Of a stretch of DNA of 31,504 nucleotides, positions 30,429 through 31,504 are shown in pieces. How positions within the stretch are numbered: the stretch's first letter is position 1; every line of letters starts with the position of its first letter. Under the pieces are notes generated by a model. The model searched no databases. It had not been told where the DNA came from and worked only from the letters and a program-made list of their open reading frames with translations. The translations under genes and the position numbers were made by a program. Source of the DNA: Clostridia bacterium (lineage in GTDB: Bacteria > Bacillota > Sulfobacillia > SLMV01); contig SLMV01000149.1 of assembly GCA_007133365.1 (NCBI GenBank), positions 1 through 31,504 on the forward strand. The letters run 5' to 3'.

Positions 30429-31504
30429 CTAAAAAAGCCCCGTGATTTTGCCGGTTTCATCGATATCAATGCTCTCCGCCGCCGGCTTCTTCGGCAATCC
30501 GGGCATCGTCATCACATCACCAGTTATCACGACGGCAAATCCGGCACCGGCCGAGATATCAAGGTCGCGGACCGTGATGCGAAAGCCGGACGGTCGACCC
30601 AGAAGATTGGGATCATCCGACATGGAATATTGCGTCTTGGCCATGCATACGGGAACATTGCTGAGCCCTGTTCGTTCAAGCCGCTTCATCATGAGACGAG
30701 CCGGCCGGACAATGTCCACGCCATCGGCGCCGTAAACGTCGCGGGCAATGGTTTCAATCTTTTCTTCGAGGCTGAGATCATCGTCGTACAAGACGTGAAA
30801 GTCACTGTTGCCTTCCTCGATCACGGCCATGACCTGCTCGGCCAACTCCTTGCCGCCTTCTCCCCCTTTGGCGAAGACTTCAGAGAGCGCAAAGCGAACG
30901 CCCAGCGCTTCACAAAAATCCGCGATAAGTTGGAGTTCTTTTTCCGTGTCCGTTGGGAATCGATTAATGGCGACCACCGGTTCGACGCCAAACTTCCGGA
31001 TGTTCTCGACATGGGCTTCAAGGTTGGTTAAACCGGCTTTAACTGCCTCCAAATCTTCCTCGGTCAACGCCTTTTTGTCCAATCCACCGTGGAGTTTCAA
31101 GGCGCGAGCAGTGGCCACAAGGACCACGGCTTCTGGCTTGAGACCGCCAAAACGGCATTTGATATTAAAGAACTTCTCAGCCCCGAGATCGGCGCCGAAA
31201 CCCGCCTCCGTAATCAGGTAATCAGCCATCTTCAGGCCGGTCTTCGTGGCGAGCATGCTGTTACAACCGTGGGCAATGTTGGCAAAAGGCCCACCATGCA
31301 CAAATGCCGGGGTGTTTTCCAAAGTCTGCACCAAATTCGGTTTGAGCGCATCCTTCAGCAGTGCTGCCATGGCTCCATGGGCTTTCAGATCGGCAGCCGT
31401 CACCGGATCACGCCTATACGTCCAGCCCACCACGATACGCCCGAGTCGCTCCTTTAAGTCCTGAAGATCCGAAGCCAAACACAAGATCGCCATGATCTCG
31501 GAGG
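30429..31504 (-). CDS. fhs: Formate--tetrahydrofolate ligase, C-terminal part (cut by window edge)
   Basis: C-terminal 358 codons of an enzyme that normally has about 556 residues; the N-terminus lies beyond the right edge. It makes 10-formyltetrahydrofolate from formate, THF and ATP, feeding purine synthesis and, in acetogens, the methyl branch of the Wood-Ljungdahl pathway. Clear family segments: SEIMAILCLA at the edge, TLENTPAFVHGGPFANIAHGCNS, KMADYLITEAGFGADLGAEKFFNIKCR, VVAINRFPTDTEKEL, and SAGAGFAVVITGDVMTMPGLPKKPAAESIDID near the C-terminus. The frame is intact to the edge. It ends in an intrinsic terminator. Confidence 0.98.
   Translation of the reverse strand, partial: SEIMAILCLASDLQDLKERLGRIVVGWTYRRDPVTAADLKAHGAMAALLKDALKPNLVQTLENTPAFVHGGPFANIAHGCNSMLATKTGLKMADYLITEAGFGADLGAEKFFNIKCRFGGLKPEAVVLVATARALKLHGGLDKKALTEEDLEAVKAGLTNLEAHVENIRKFGVEPVVAINRFPTDTEKELQLIADFCEALGVRFALSEVFAKGGEGGKELAEQVMAVIEEGNSDFHVLYDDDLSLEEKIETIARDVYGADGVDIVRPARLMMKRLERTGLSNVPVCMAKTQYSMSDDPNLLGRPSGFRITVRDLDISAGAGFAVVITGDVMTMPGLPKKPAAESIDIDETGKITGLF

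Noticed and set aside
1..31504. tRNA genes, rRNA, CRISPR arrays, insertion sequences and prophage
   Set aside because: No cloverleaf, rRNA motif, spaced direct-repeat array, terminal inverted repeat or transposase/integrase frame was seen.

Overview
The window looks like a chromosomal segment of a spore-forming-type Bacillota, possibly a deep clostridial or Sulfobacillus-like lineage. The pointers are strong AGGAGG-type ribosome binding sites, frequent GTG and TTG starts, a SleB/CwlJ-type cell-wall hydrolase with a copper-amine-oxidase N-terminal domain, solitary ECF S components, an archaeal-type prolyl-tRNA synthetase and a cobalamin riboswitch. The genus cannot be fixed from the sequence alone. 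I see no tRNA, rRNA, CRISPR array, transposase or prophage gene. Most of the window reads as vertically inherited housekeeping and accessory metabolism.

Layout. 1-2.7 kb: an uncertain interrupted reading frame at the left edge, an orphan B12-binding radical SAM enzyme and a UspA protein, all on the minus strand. 2.9-6.0 kb: secreted cell-wall hydrolase (+), M24 aminopeptidase (-), Hsp33 (+). 6.2-9.3 kb: a tightly overlapping asparaginase / OmpR-type regulator / sensor kinase operon. 9.3-13.9 kb: a metallo-beta-lactamase-fold hydrolase (-), then an S9 prolyl-oligopeptidase-family peptidase and a second M24 peptidase (+). 14.1-17.4 kb: a gliding-type (GldA/F/G-like) ABC exporter operon. 17.5-20.1 kb: a DRG/OBG-like TGS-domain GTPase, a conserved protein of unknown function with RpiA-like motif order, and an RNase Z-like hydrolase. 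20.2-21.7 kb (-): promoter, cobalamin riboswitch, DUF4430 protein and ECF S component, a candidate corrinoid uptake module. 22.2-24.7 kb: a YcbZ/LonH-type Lon protease. 24.7-26.5 kb: proS with a structured leader ending in an intrinsic terminator. 26.6-28.7 kb (-): ECF S component, coaX and a DUF151 nuclease-domain gene behind a promoter and a folded 5' leader. 28.7-31.5 kb (-): formate-tetrahydrofolate ligase (truncated by the window edge), intrinsic terminator, birA and an S58 (DmpA/P1-type) aminopeptidase.

Themes. Peptide and amino-acid catabolism is prominent: two M24 enzymes, S9, S58 and asparaginase. Vitamin and cofactor handling is the other theme: corrinoid uptake, a probable pantothenate S component with pantothenate kinase, biotin ligase and one-carbon folate chemistry. 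The least explained features are three leaders (cobalamin/DUF4430, proS, ECF-S/coaX), the in-frame UAG joining DUF4430 to its S component, and the TGS GTPase / RpiA-like / RNase Z-like operon.
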